Shown here: positions 1 through 6,719 of the stretch, piece by piece
Position numbering within the stretch: the first letter of the stretch is position 1
Layout: each line of letters begins with the position of its first letter
Source of the DNA: Methylocystis sp. KS32
GTDB taxonomy: Bacteria; Pseudomonadota; Alphaproteobacteria; Rhizobiales; Beijerinckiaceae
NCBI GenBank assembly: GCA_002862095.1
Contig: PHSQ01000002.1
Location: 434,001-498,000 of the forward strand
Direction of reading: 5' to 3'
Length of the DNA: 64,000 nucleotides
The notes under the pieces: model-generated
What the model was told of the DNA's origin: nothing
Database searches by the model: none
Seen by the model: only the letters and a program-made list of their open reading frames with translations
Translations under genes and position numbers: made by a program

Positions 1-130
1 ATGGTGTTAATTACTTGCAGGCTCCGGTCCCTTACATTTTTGTAAGTCAAGAGGACGTCTCTAAGTTACGGGTGTCGTTCGAACAATACTGCAGGTAACT
101 CTGGGGACCGAAGCCGAGGTAAGACAGTTC

Positions 131-404
131 GAATTACGGTGACACGAATTACGAATTACGGAATTACGGTGACACGCCGGAATTACCAGAATTACGGTGA
201 CACGCCCGTATTTACCTTGTATCTGTTCTTGTATCTGTTCGATGCTACCGAGAGCATATGACCCGCAACGCCCGTATCGTTGTCCCCGGCCTTCCGCATC
301 ATGTCGCCCAGCGTGGCAATTGTCGCGCAACCGTGTTTTTCGAGGCGGGCGATTATGAGTTGTATCGGCTATTTAAAGGATAAAAACGGGCGTGTCACCG
401 TAAT
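131..404 (+). repeat. RAYT-derived mini-element, copy A, with terminal-repeat debris
   Basis: The left end AATTACGGTGACACGCCCGT starts at 190 and the inverted right end ACGGGCGTGTCACCGTAAT lies at 386-404, giving a ~215 bp unit. It carries a 41-codon fragment of a REP-associated tyrosine transposase. Bases 131-189 contain two further partial copies of the AATTACGGTGACAC end, as if earlier copies had been hit by later ones. Bases 1-130 show no gene. With the catalytic part missing, this must be non-autonomous. Confidence 0.8.
258..383 (+). pseudogene. N-terminal fragment of REP-associated tyrosine transposase (RAYT)
   Basis: The 41-residue reading frame starts MTRNARIVVPGLPHHVAQRG and ends after YRLFKG. 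This matches the conserved N-terminus of the IS200-like/RAYT (Y1_Tnp) family, which continues in intact members to the HUH and catalytic tyrosine motifs at total lengths of about 150-250 residues. Here the frame stops where the inverted right end of the element begins, so everything catalytic is deleted. Whether the 41-residue peptide is ever made is unknown; no good ribosome binding site precedes the ATG. Confidence 0.75.
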
Positions 405-421
405 ACGCGACGTCCATCGTG

Positions 422-1057
422 TTAGCCACAGATCTTTATTACGTTATCATGATTACGGCCCCAATCTTTAGATTGGGGAATCCCCATATATATTTGAAAT
501 CCAAGCCGCCTTATTAAGCCAGAGCAGTCCTTTTTAATGCTTTTTGTAACATTCTCTATTATTGTAAAAGGTTCATCCTTGTCTTTTGCTTCGCCATGAT
601 ACTTCAATATTCTGTTGAAAAATAAAAAGTCAAAGGCTGTCGAGTCAACCCAGTCAATCTCCTCGCTGTAGCCTGAAACCCAGGCCACATTAATTGGTTT
701 ATCGTAGAAATATCTAACCTTTTCCTCATCCAGAAACTGACAGGCTCCAAAGTGGATTCCAAAAAGATAGTAATTTTCCTTAACCTTCTGGAGGCATTTT
801 CGGATTTCATTACGTGATATTCTATCATCGTTATGCAAACATAGTCCATCATCAGAGCCGTGGCTATTTATTGAAATGTAGTAGTGTTGCAGGCCGCAGC
901 GTATAAAACCATCGTCGAAAGCAGCTTTGCTATTTATTGTCTCATAATGATATCCATGATGATCACCAAAATGAATGTCGGACAGAAGGTCGTAAATACC
1001 TCTAATCGACTTATTATCGGCGTCGCCCCACTTGCTTTCGATGACCGCTATACACAT
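422..1057 (-). CDS. DUF6642-like putative caspase-fold protein
   Basis: A 211-residue protein. The ATG at 1057 is chosen over the GTG two codons upstream because AGGAGG sits five bases before that ATG. It resembles DUF6642: a CIAVIES strand at the N-terminus, a histidine in NSHGSDDG near residue 66, a cysteine in HFGACQF near residue 105, and a VSGYSEEIDW motif near 128 that I recall as typical of the family. The His/Cys spacing after two predicted strands resembles caspase/CHAT-type cysteine peptidases; that link is my inference. The gene is clearly AT-richer than everything after 6 kb, which suggests recent transfer. It lies directly downstream of, and overlaps, a methyltransferase remnant, so a defence or cell-suicide role is possible but unproven. 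Confidence 0.6.
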   Translation of the reverse strand: MCIAVIESKWGDADNKSIRGIYDLLSDIHFGDHHGYHYETINSKAAFDDGFIRCGLQHYYISINSHGSDDGLCLHNDDRISRNEIRKCLQKVKENYYLFGIHFGACQFLDEEKVRYFYDKPINVAWVSGYSEEIDWVDSTAFDFLFFNRILKYHGEAKDKDEPFTIIENVTKSIKKDCSGLIRRLGFQIYMGIPQSKDWGRNHDNVIKICG

Positions 1058-1259
1058 CTGCACCTCCTAAATCACAAACATTAATCACCTCATCGGCGGG
1101 GTGATTAATGACTTTCACCACAATGCGTCCGCTCTTGGGCTTGGGAAACGGGTGGGAGACGTCTGAATAGAGACCCGCCCAAATTTCCTTGTCGATCTCG
1201 GCTCTGAGCGTCGTCTTAACCTTATACGTGCCATTCGCTTCCAGAATGTAAACGTGGAA
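1014..1259 (-). pseudogene. C-terminal remnant of a DNA methyltransferase-like protein (possibly type III Mod)
   Basis: The frame complementary to 1259-1014 encodes 81 residues containing KTTLRAEID, FPKPKSGRIVVKVINH and a final DEV segment. This resembles the extreme C-terminus of adenine-specific methyltransferases found with type III restriction systems, recalled from memory rather than searched. Upstream the frame is cut at 1260-1262 by an in-frame TAA formed at the junction with the GGTGACAC repeat cluster, so the start and catalytic domain are gone. Its last ~40 bases overlap the start of the DUF6642-like gene, consistent with a former operon. Confidence 0.4.
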
Positions 1260-1273
1260 TTACAATTACAATT

Positions 1274-1798
1274 CAATTACGGTGACACAATTACGCAATT
1301 ACAGTGACACGCCCGTATTTACCTTTAATTACGGGAATTACGGTGACACGCCCGTATTTACCTTATATCTGCTCGATGCTACCGAGAGTATATGGCCCGC
1401 ATCGAATTACGGTGACACGACCGTATTTACCTTGTATCTGTTCGATGCTACCGAGAGCATATGACCCGCAACGCCCGTATCGTTGTCCCCGGCCTTCCGC
1501 ATCATGTCGCCCAGCGTGGCAATTGTCGCGCAACCGTGTTTTTCGAGGCGGGCGATTATGAGTTGTATCGGCTATTTTTAAAGGGGAAAGACGAATTACG
1601 GTGACACGCCCGTATTTACCTTGTATCTGTTCGATGCTACCGAGAGCATATGACCCCCATCGCCCCTATCGTTGTCCCCGGCCTTCCGCGTCATGTCACC
1701 CAGCGTGGCAATCGTCGCGCAACCGTGTTTTCCGAGGCGGGCGATTATGAGTTGTATCGGCTATTTAAAGGGGAAAGACGGGCGTGTCACCGTAATTA
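1274..1798 (+). repeat. RAYT-derived mini-elements, nested copies B and C
   Basis: Left ends are at about 1302, 1336, 1404 and 1592. The 1336 unit is cut after 68 bp (at the GTATATGG start region) by the 1404 unit. The 1404 unit runs to 1593, where its right end is replaced by the left end of copy C. Copy C is complete, with the inverted right end at about 1779-1798. The 258-bp stretch 1336-1593 recurs without any difference at 5704-5961. Each unit carries the same 5' piece of a RAYT gene. Bases 1274-1335 are shorter fragments of the ends. Confidence 0.8.
1461..1604 (+). pseudogene. RAYT N-terminal fragment in copy B
   Basis: A 47-codon frame beginning MTRNARIVVPGLPHHVAQRG. It is identical to the copy A fragment up to YRLF, then shifted by two extra T bases so that it reads into the left end of copy C and stops at the TGA inside GGTGACAC. 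Catalytic motifs are absent. Confidence 0.7.
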
Positions 1799-1817
1799 CC
1801 GTAATTCCAAGAACTGA
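1650..1817 (+). pseudogene. RAYT N-terminal fragment in copy C (diverged)
   Basis: A 55-codon frame starting MTPIAPIVVPGLPRHVTQRG. It differs from the other fragments at several codons (HVTQRGNRRATVFSEAG), and its arginines match the usual RAYT consensus better, so it may be the older or independently derived copy. It reads through the right terminal repeat before stopping. Confidence 0.65.
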
Positions 1818-1872
1818 CTCTTGAGCCGTGAGGCAGTAGGCCGACCAGACTTCCGCATCATTGGCGCAATCG

Positions 1873-2163
1873 TCAGTCGAATTTGTGCGGCCATTGGCGT
1901 GCGCCGTGGAAGACCGCGAGAATCTCGACGTCCGCGTCACGCACGCGGTAAGGCGCGATGAAAGGCGTATCGACGACGACCAGCTCGCGCGTGCCGGGAA
2001 TGCGCCCTGCGCGCCCGATATGCGGGAAGGCCGCGAGATTGTCGGCTTGATCGAATATGGCGGTGACGATGCGCGCGGCGGCGGCGGGGGAACTGTCCTG
2101 CTTGATATAGTCGCCGATGGCTTCAAGGTCGCGCAGCGCCGGAGTTGTCCACCGCACTCTCAT
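1873..2163 (-). CDS. ParE/RelE-family toxin
   Basis: A 96-residue protein of the ParE/RelE superfamily. Visible signatures are the N-terminal WTTPALRDLEAIGDYI helix, the central FPHIGRAGRIPGTREL stretch, and YRVRDADVEILAVFHGARQWP at the C-terminus, where the family has its conserved basic and histidine residues. ParE toxins inhibit DNA gyrase and RelE toxins cut ribosome-bound mRNA; the sequence alone does not decide which. The start overlaps the upstream antitoxin stop by four bases (ATGA), the normal translationally coupled order. It looks intact despite repeat clusters on both sides. Confidence 0.85.
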   Translation of the reverse strand: MRVRWTTPALRDLEAIGDYIKQDSSPAAAARIVTAIFDQADNLAAFPHIGRAGRIPGTRELVVVDTPFIAPYRVRDADVEILAVFHGARQWPHKFD

Positions 2164-2399
2164 GATTTGAGTGCGAACTTCTTCCTAACGCGCGCCAGCT
2201 CGTCATCGCTGGCGAAGTCACCGATCTCGGCGGCGGCGAGCCCGGCTTCGGTCTTGCCGAGCTGCCACGCGTTGAGCGCGACAAAATCCTCGACGGCGCG
2301 GGTGACGAGCCAGTTGCGGGAGCGGTCGGTTTTTTCGGCGAGGTGGTCGAGCGCGGTCAGCGTCGACTCGTCGAGACGAACTGTGAAAGGCGCGGGCAT
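2160..2399 (-). CDS. Ribbon-helix-helix antitoxin (ParD/CopG-like)
   Basis: A 79-residue protein with an N-terminal ribbon-helix-helix: the strand PFTVRLDESTLTALDHLAEK and a helix pair with RSRNWLVTRAVEDFV, about residues 3-45. It ends in an acidic and basic tail (DDELARVRKKFAL) that in this family wraps around the toxin. As the first gene of the pair it should neutralise the ParE-like toxin and repress its own promoter. The operator is not identified; upstream bases 2400-2450 are the likely promoter. Confidence 0.82.
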   Translation of the reverse strand: MPAPFTVRLDESTLTALDHLAEKTDRSRNWLVTRAVEDFVALNAWQLGKTEAGLAAAEIGDFASDDELARVRKKFALKS

Positions 2400-2483
2400 G
2401 GCAGGCGTTACTCGTAAGGCATGGTGCGATCAGATTCATATGTAGTCTACGTGAACCAACCCGTCCCTTTCAAGGGGCATAAA

Positions 2484-2849
2484 ATGTCTGATAATGTCCT
2501 TTATCTTATATTCGGAATCATCCAGATGCGGGTCAGTTTCGACAGCAATGCATGGGAGGAAATTTTTCGGTCCGACGCTCTGGAATGCGTCGCCATTCGC
2601 GACGCACTCGCGACGAGGAAGGTCGAGGGACTGATTTGCGAGACGGCTTTCCGCATTGAGGCTGTCCGCAAGAAAGATCGCCTTGCCTATTTTGACGAGC
2701 CTCGCATGGAGGTGTCGTTCCCTGGGAGCCTTGTTCAAAGAGACGGCGAGCCGCACATTCATTTGATGTCGATAGGCCCGGACGACCGGCAGCATCCGGG
2801 ACTCCCGGAAGTTCAGGCTGAGCGTCTAAACTTGGCGGTGTCAAATTAG
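2484..2849 (+). pseudogene. PIN-like domain protein, 3' truncated by a mini-element
   Basis: The frame starts at 2484 with AAGGGG seven bases ahead of the ATG; an internal start at 2526 (MRVSFDSNAWEEIF) is also possible. The segment FDSNAWEEIF followed by VEGLICETAFRIEAV resembles the N-terminal strand and acidic residue of PIN-like nucleases from hypothetical alphaproteobacterial proteins that are roughly twice this length. Coding ends at a TAG (2847-2849) inside the left end of element copy D, so the protein has lost its C-terminal half. It is probably non-functional. Confidence 0.5.
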
Positions 2850-2989
2850 GGTGACACGCCCGTATTTACCTTATATCTCGCATCATGTCACCCAGCGTGA
2901 CAATCGTCGCGCAACCGTGTTTTTCGAGGCGGGCGATTATAAGTTGTATCGGCAATTTAAAGGGGTAAGACGGGCGTGTCACCGTAATT
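2844..2989 (+). repeat. RAYT-derived mini-element, copy D (internally deleted)
   Basis: The left end AATTAGGGTGACACGCCCGT carries one change in the consensus, and the right end ACGGGCGTGTCACCGTAATT is intact. About 65 bases around the transposase start codon are missing: the sequence jumps from the TTATATCT leader to CATCATGTCACCCAGCG. At 146 bp it is the smallest copy. It is followed by three short CGTAATTC repeats up to about 3015. Confidence 0.75.
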
Positions 2990-3064
2990 CCGTAATTCGT
3001 AATTCCCGTAATTCCTGGTCAACCACCAACGCGTCGAAAGGGCGCGGCGGCAAGCCGATTTCCC

Positions 3065-4033
3065 TCAACGGCTCGCGCTGGCGGGAAGAAACGTGTCGGA
3101 ACGCATCTGCTTGAGGCTGGCTCCCTTCAGATAAAGATCGCGTTTGAGACGGCCCACCAATTTCTCTCCTCCGCAGAGGAAGAACGCGGTGTGGGGGAGC
3201 GCGTCCTCATACTCCAGCGCCGCCGTGGCCACGTCGCCGCCCTGAGGGCCGGGATCGCTAAGCACGCGGGAGACGTAGCTGAGGTTCGCGTGCTTCTCCG
3301 TTAGCGCCGCTAAATGATCGTGCAGATACAGTCCGTCGCGCTCTCGTGCCCCGTGATAGAGCCGGATCGGCCCGCGGTGCCCGCGCCTCAGAGCGTCCCG
3401 TAGCACGCCGATCAGAGGCGCCAAGCCTGTGCCCGATCCGATCAGCGTCATCGGCTGATCCGGATCGACGCCTTCGTAAATGCACGTTCCTAAAGGACCC
3501 GCGATATGAAGCCGACGGCGGGGCGCAAGCTCTTCGGCGATGAATCTGCTCATCCTTCCGCCCGGGTGAAGACGAATGTGGAGCTCGACGAAGGGATCTT
3601 CCTCTGGCAGGCTTGCGATCGAGTAATGCCGTCCGAGTCCGTCGCCGGCGATGAGCTCGAGAAATTGTCCCGGGCGATAGGCGAAGTCCGCGTCGTGTTC
3701 CAGGCGCAGCCGCACTACTTCGCCCGAAAGTCGATCTATCGAGTGAACGACGGCCTCCGCTCGGCTCTCGGCTTCTTGCGCCGGAACGACGGTCAGGGGC
3801 GTATCGGGCACGCAGACGCAGGCCAGAAAATAACCCAGCGCCTTCTGCGCTTCGCTGAGCCCCTGCTGCGCGGCGGCCGGAGGTTTTCCTTCGACCGCGC
3901 GATGCATGCAGCTTTGGCAGACTCCGGACCGGCACGAGTGAGGCGCGTCGATTTCCGCGCGCAGCAGCGCGGAAAGGACGTCCTCCCCCGGCTCGATCTC
4001 TATGGCTGCTTCTCGATAAGTCAGCAGCGTCAT
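3065..4033 (-). CDS. 2Fe-2S ferredoxin / FAD-NAD(P) oxidoreductase fusion
   Basis: A 322-residue flavoprotein reductase. Residues 1-90 are a plant-type ferredoxin domain with cysteines in CRSGVCQSC plus one in YFLACVC. Residues ~95-190 form the FAD domain with the RxYS-type motif RHYSIAS, and residues ~195-310 the NAD(P) domain with GSGTGLAPLIG and a terminal CGG. Such proteins pass electrons from NAD(P)H through FAD and 2Fe-2S to a partner. It starts 10 bp after the truncated-haemoglobin stop, so the likely partner is that globin: together they would do what flavohaemoglobins do in one chain (NO dioxygenase or peroxide chemistry). That function is inferred from context only. Confidence 0.85.
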   Translation of the reverse strand: MTLLTYREAAIEIEPGEDVLSALLRAEIDAPHSCRSGVCQSCMHRAVEGKPPAAAQQGLSEAQKALGYFLACVCVPDTPLTVVPAQEAESRAEAVVHSIDRLSGEVVRLRLEHDADFAYRPGQFLELIAGDGLGRHYSIASLPEEDPFVELHIRLHPGGRMSRFIAEELAPRRRLHIAGPLGTCIYEGVDPDQPMTLIGSGTGLAPLIGVLRDALRRGHRGPIRLYHGARERDGLYLHDHLAALTEKHANLSYVSRVLSDPGPQGGDVATAALEYEDALPHTAFFLCGGEKLVGRLKRDLYLKGASLKQMRSDTFLPASASR

Positions 4034-4043
4034 TCGTATGGCC

Positions 4044-4409
4044 TCAGCGATTCAGGACATCGTTGCGAACGGAATTGGCCAGTGCCGCGACTTCTTGCAC
4101 TTCCATTTCAGCGACGCCGAGTTGGCGAAGCGTTGTCGATAGATTTTCGACGACTGCATCGACATGCATATCATTGAGGCCCTTCGCGACGAGCTTCTCA
4201 TGCGCTTTGCGCATGTCTGTGCCGGTGTATTTGTTGGGTCCGCCGAACGCCATGGTCAAAAAAGCTTTTTGCTTTGCGAGCTGGTCTTCCATGTTCACGC
4301 CCTCGAAGAAGCGCGCGATGCGCCCGTCGGCGAGAACCCTGCGATAAAAAAGATCGACCGCGGCATCCACCGCCTTTTCACCACCGAGACGCTCGTAAAG
4401 ACTAGACAT
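4044..4409 (-). CDS. Group I truncated haemoglobin
   Basis: A 121-residue 2/2 haemoglobin. It starts SLYERLGGEKAVDAAVDLFY, contains the TrHbN-type MAFGGPNKYTG stretch near residue 60, and has the proximal histidine in AHEKLV near residue 74. AGGAGG seven bases upstream fixes the ATG at 4409 rather than a start ten codons earlier. Family members bind O2 and NO and often detoxify NO. It is the third gene of a sigma factor / anti-sigma / globin / reductase set, so expression is probably stress-induced. Confidence 0.9.
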   Translation of the reverse strand: MSSLYERLGGEKAVDAAVDLFYRRVLADGRIARFFEGVNMEDQLAKQKAFLTMAFGGPNKYTGTDMRKAHEKLVAKGLNDMHVDAVVENLSTTLRQLGVAEMEVQEVAALANSVRNDVLNR

Positions 4410-4493
4410 GCATATTCCTCCTGTAGGCCCATCGATCATCTATCGCGACCGGTTTCCTTCACACGTCCTTTAGAGGCGCGGGCGAGAGGATTC

Positions 4494-4742
4494 TTACTTC
4501 GAGACGTCGGATTTTTTTTCGGACAGCACGACTTCGAGAAGACCGAGGTAAACCTCTTCGCACTCGGGGCACTGGTGCATGTGATGACGCACTTCGGGAA
4601 GGCGCGCCGCGGCGTCATCACCCGCGGCTTCCAGCTCGGCATAGCCCGGCAAACGATCGAAATAATCGCTGCACGACATCTCCTCGCCGGCTTTCGCCGC
4701 GAAGATGGTGTCGATCAGGCGTCCGAACTCTTTCCGTTTCAT
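4494..4742 (-). CDS. Putative zinc-finger anti-sigma factor
   Basis: An 82-residue protein with an N-terminal helix (KRKEFGRLIDTIF) and a C-terminal HHMHQCPECEEVY zinc motif (H-x3-C-x2-C), the ZAS signature of class I anti-sigma factors. There is no membrane segment, so it would be a soluble sensor like the RsrA/ChrR types. It starts 22 bp downstream of the ECF sigma gene, the usual arrangement, and should sequester that sigma factor until oxidative or nitrosative attack on the zinc site. The ATG at 4742 is used because GAGAAGCGA precedes it. Confidence 0.72.
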   Translation of the reverse strand: MKRKEFGRLIDTIFAAKAGEEMSCSDYFDRLPGYAELEAAGDDAAARLPEVRHHMHQCPECEEVYLGLLEVVLSEKKSDVSK

Positions 4743-4764
4743 GCTCGCTTCTCGTCGCTGACCA

Positions 4765-5457
4765 TTAGACGCCGTGAAACAAAGGATTCTTACCATCCTC
4801 TAGATAGGGTCGCTCGGGCCGAGGCGTATCGAAAATGGCGATGAGCTCGCGATGTGTGACGCCCTTCGACAGGAGGGCCGCCTTGAGCCGCTTGCGCGCA
4901 TCGTGGATGAGCTTATAGAGGCTGTTTCGATTGGTTCCCAGCCATTCAGCGACAAGATCCAGCGGCATGTCCTGGAACGCATGCGCAATTAATGCCTTGC
5001 GTTGCAAAGGGGTCAGCGAGGTTTCGATCAGCTCGCTCAGCAATGACCAGGCTTGCCGTTGCTCGAGGCTACGCTCAGGCCCGGGATTGTCGATCGGCCA
5101 AGGCGGCATGGCGTTGCCGAGGCCCGCCTCTTCGATTGCCGTTGCTTGCCAACGGTGTCGCCGCAGCTCGCTGAGGGTGACGCGGATGGCAATCGAATAG
5201 GCCCATGTGGTGAATTGGCTGTCGCCACGGAATTGATCCAGCTTGGACTGAATGAGGAGAACGGACTCTTGCGCGCATTCTTCCGTCAGATCGTCGTGTC
5301 CAACATAGATCATGCGCGCGTTGGAAGCGCTTTTCCGCGACAGGAAATTCGAAATGGCGCGCCTCAACAATTGCCGCAGCTCCTTGATAGCCTTCTCCTG
5401 ACTTTGTCCTCCCTCGCGTAGAGCGCTCAGCCACTCAATGTTGGATCTTGTCGCCAC
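4765..5457 (-). CDS. ECF-type RNA polymerase sigma factor
   Basis: A 230-residue sigma-70 family protein. Region 2 spans about residues 55-125 (LTEECAQESVLLIQSKLDQF, FTTWAYSIAIRVT) and region 4 about 145-200 (LTPLQRKALIAHAFQDM then LVAEWLGTNRNSLYKLIHDA, a helix-turn-helix). The start is a GTG at 5457 preceded by AGGGG. It heads a four-gene operon with its zinc anti-sigma, a truncated globin and a ferredoxin reductase. Autoregulation is expected but no promoter motif was confirmed in 5458-5660, which contains no other supported gene. Confidence 0.88.
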   Translation of the reverse strand: MATRSNIEWLSALREGGQSQEKAIKELRQLLRRAISNFLSRKSASNARMIYVGHDDLTEECAQESVLLIQSKLDQFRGDSQFTTWAYSIAIRVTLSELRRHRWQATAIEEAGLGNAMPPWPIDNPGPERSLEQRQAWSLLSELIETSLTPLQRKALIAHAFQDMPLDLVAEWLGTNRNSLYKLIHDARKRLKAALLSKGVTHRELIAIFDTPRPERPYLEDGKNPLFHGV

Positions 5458-5662
5458 CGATGCCCCTGGATTTGACGATTAGCCACCACGCTCTCCCTGC
5501 AGCCTTCATCGACGAAGGTCAAAAGGTGCAGGATAATCTCCGGCTTGCAGCTTGGGGCACGATTCCCCTGCTCTCGATGACCAGTCCGAATCTACAGAGT
5601 GCCGCCGGGAAGGCGCAAGTCCCAGCTCGCTTCGCCCCGAAGACCCTGGGATGAGCCCATCT

Positions 5663-5977
5663 AAGAATTACGAATTACGGTGACACAATTACGGCAATTA
5701 CGCAATTACGGTGACACGCCCGTATTTACCTTATATCTGCTCGATGCTACCGAGAGTATATGGCCCGCATCGAATTACGGTGACACGACCGTATTTACCT
5801 TGTATCTGTTCGATGCTACCGAGAGCATATGACCCGCAACGCCCGTATCGTTGTCCCCGGCCTTCCGCATCATGTCGCCCAGCGTGGCAATTGTCGCGCA
5901 ACCGTGTTTTTCGAGGCGGGCGATTATGAGTTGTATCGGCTATTTTTAAAGGGGAAAGACGGGCGTGCCACCATAAT
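5663..5977 (+). repeat. RAYT-derived composite mini-element, copy E
   Basis: Bases 5663-5703 are debris of the AATTACGGTGACAC end. From 5704 the sequence is a 68-bp truncated unit joined to a fuller unit, identical over 258 bp to 1336-1593, so this two-part composite has been copied as one piece. The right end at 5959-5977 (ACGGGCGTGCCACCATAAT) has two changes from the consensus. It separates the sigma-factor operon from pabC. Confidence 0.8.
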
Positions 5978-6005
5978 ACCCATAATACCACAGACGTTCA
6001 CATAA
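5829..6005 (+). pseudogene. RAYT N-terminal fragment in copy E
   Basis: A 58-codon frame beginning MTRNARIVVPGLPHHVAQRG. It is identical to the copy B fragment through the YRLFLKGKD region and then reads through the right terminal repeat into flanking DNA. It has none of the downstream catalytic motifs. Confidence 0.65.
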
Positions 6006-6047
6006 ACAGCGGGGCGCAACCATCTTTGTGGGTGCGTGACATCTGAG

Positions 6048-6719
6048 CTAAGCTTTAAATTGTGCGCCCGCAAGCCTCGCGCGGACCAAGCCCCGCACCG
6101 AATTGCCCATGAGGAAATCGACGCCGATAAAATCGGAGATCCGCAGCACGGCCTCCCTCGCCCTGCCCTCGCGCAAGAGGCTGGCGCGCAGCGTCCCAGG
6201 CAGGAGCCCACTTGAACCCGGCGGGGTCAGGAGCATTCCGGCGCGCTCAAGAAAAACATTGGCGCGCGCGCCCTCGCAGACTTCGTCCCGCTCGTTCAGA
6301 AACAGAACCTCGTCGGCGCCGGAGGCGGCGAGTTCGCCCTCGTAAATTTCCCGCCGAGTCGTCTTATGGCGCAGCAGCGGTTCGTTCGAATTGAACCGCT
6401 CTTTCGCCACGGCGACGCGCCACACAGTCCGCGGCGGAATCGGCTCGATCTCAAAGACGCTGGTCTCGAACGCGCCGCCGGGATGCAGAACGAACCGCAC
6501 GCGCAGTCTCGTCGGCGGCGGCGAAACCTGCACCGCCTCTTCGAGCGCGGCTCTCGCGCTGTCGATATCGCAGGGAAACCCGAGTTCCGTCGCCGACCGC
6601 CGAAGCCGCGCGAGATGCGAATCAAGGAGAAAAAAACATTCGGCCGGCGTCCACAAAAGCGTTTCGATAAGTCCGAAACCGCTCAGTCGCCCGTCAGGAA
6701 TCGCGCCTTTATCAGACAT
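6048..6719 (-). CDS. pabC: Aminodeoxychorismate lyase / class IV aminotransferase
   Basis: A 223-residue PLP enzyme of fold type IV. It carries GLIETLLW near the start, the PLP lysine in RHKTTRREIYEG, and the EVCEGARANVFL and GLLPGTLRASLL blocks of the family. It converts 4-amino-4-deoxychorismate to p-aminobenzoate for folate. The start MSDKGAIPDG at 6719 overlaps the end of pabB by 37 bp, a tight coupling common in Rhizobiales where pabB and pabC are adjacent. No separate glutamine amidotransferase (pabA) is seen nearby. Confidence 0.85.
   Translation of the reverse strand: MSDKGAIPDGRLSGFGLIETLLWTPAECFFLLDSHLARLRRSATELGFPCDIDSARAALEEAVQVSPPPTRLRVRFVLHPGGAFETSVFEIEPIPPRTVWRVAVAKERFNSNEPLLRHKTTRREIYEGELAASGADEVLFLNERDEVCEGARANVFLERAGMLLTPPGSSGLLPGTLRASLLREGRAREAVLRISDFIGVDFLMGNSVRGLVRARLAGAQFKA

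Noticed and set aside
459-478. Perfect hairpin CCCCAATC-TTTA-GATTGGGG as a terminator
   Set aside because: It lies inside the 3' part of the DUF6642-like coding sequence and has no T tract.
1304-1561. Longer proteins reading across nested repeats (TRPYLPYICSMLPR type)
   Set aside because: The frame is created by repetition of the terminal repeats and is out of frame with the transposase fragment.
131-1800. CRISPR-like array of AATTACGGTGACAC repeats
   Set aside because: Spacing is irregular, the repeats are partial ends of nested mobile units, and no cas genes are present.
5711-5929. 72-residue plus-strand frame in copy E
   Set aside because: It is the same out-of-frame translation of the repeat and is not in frame with the RAYT fragment.
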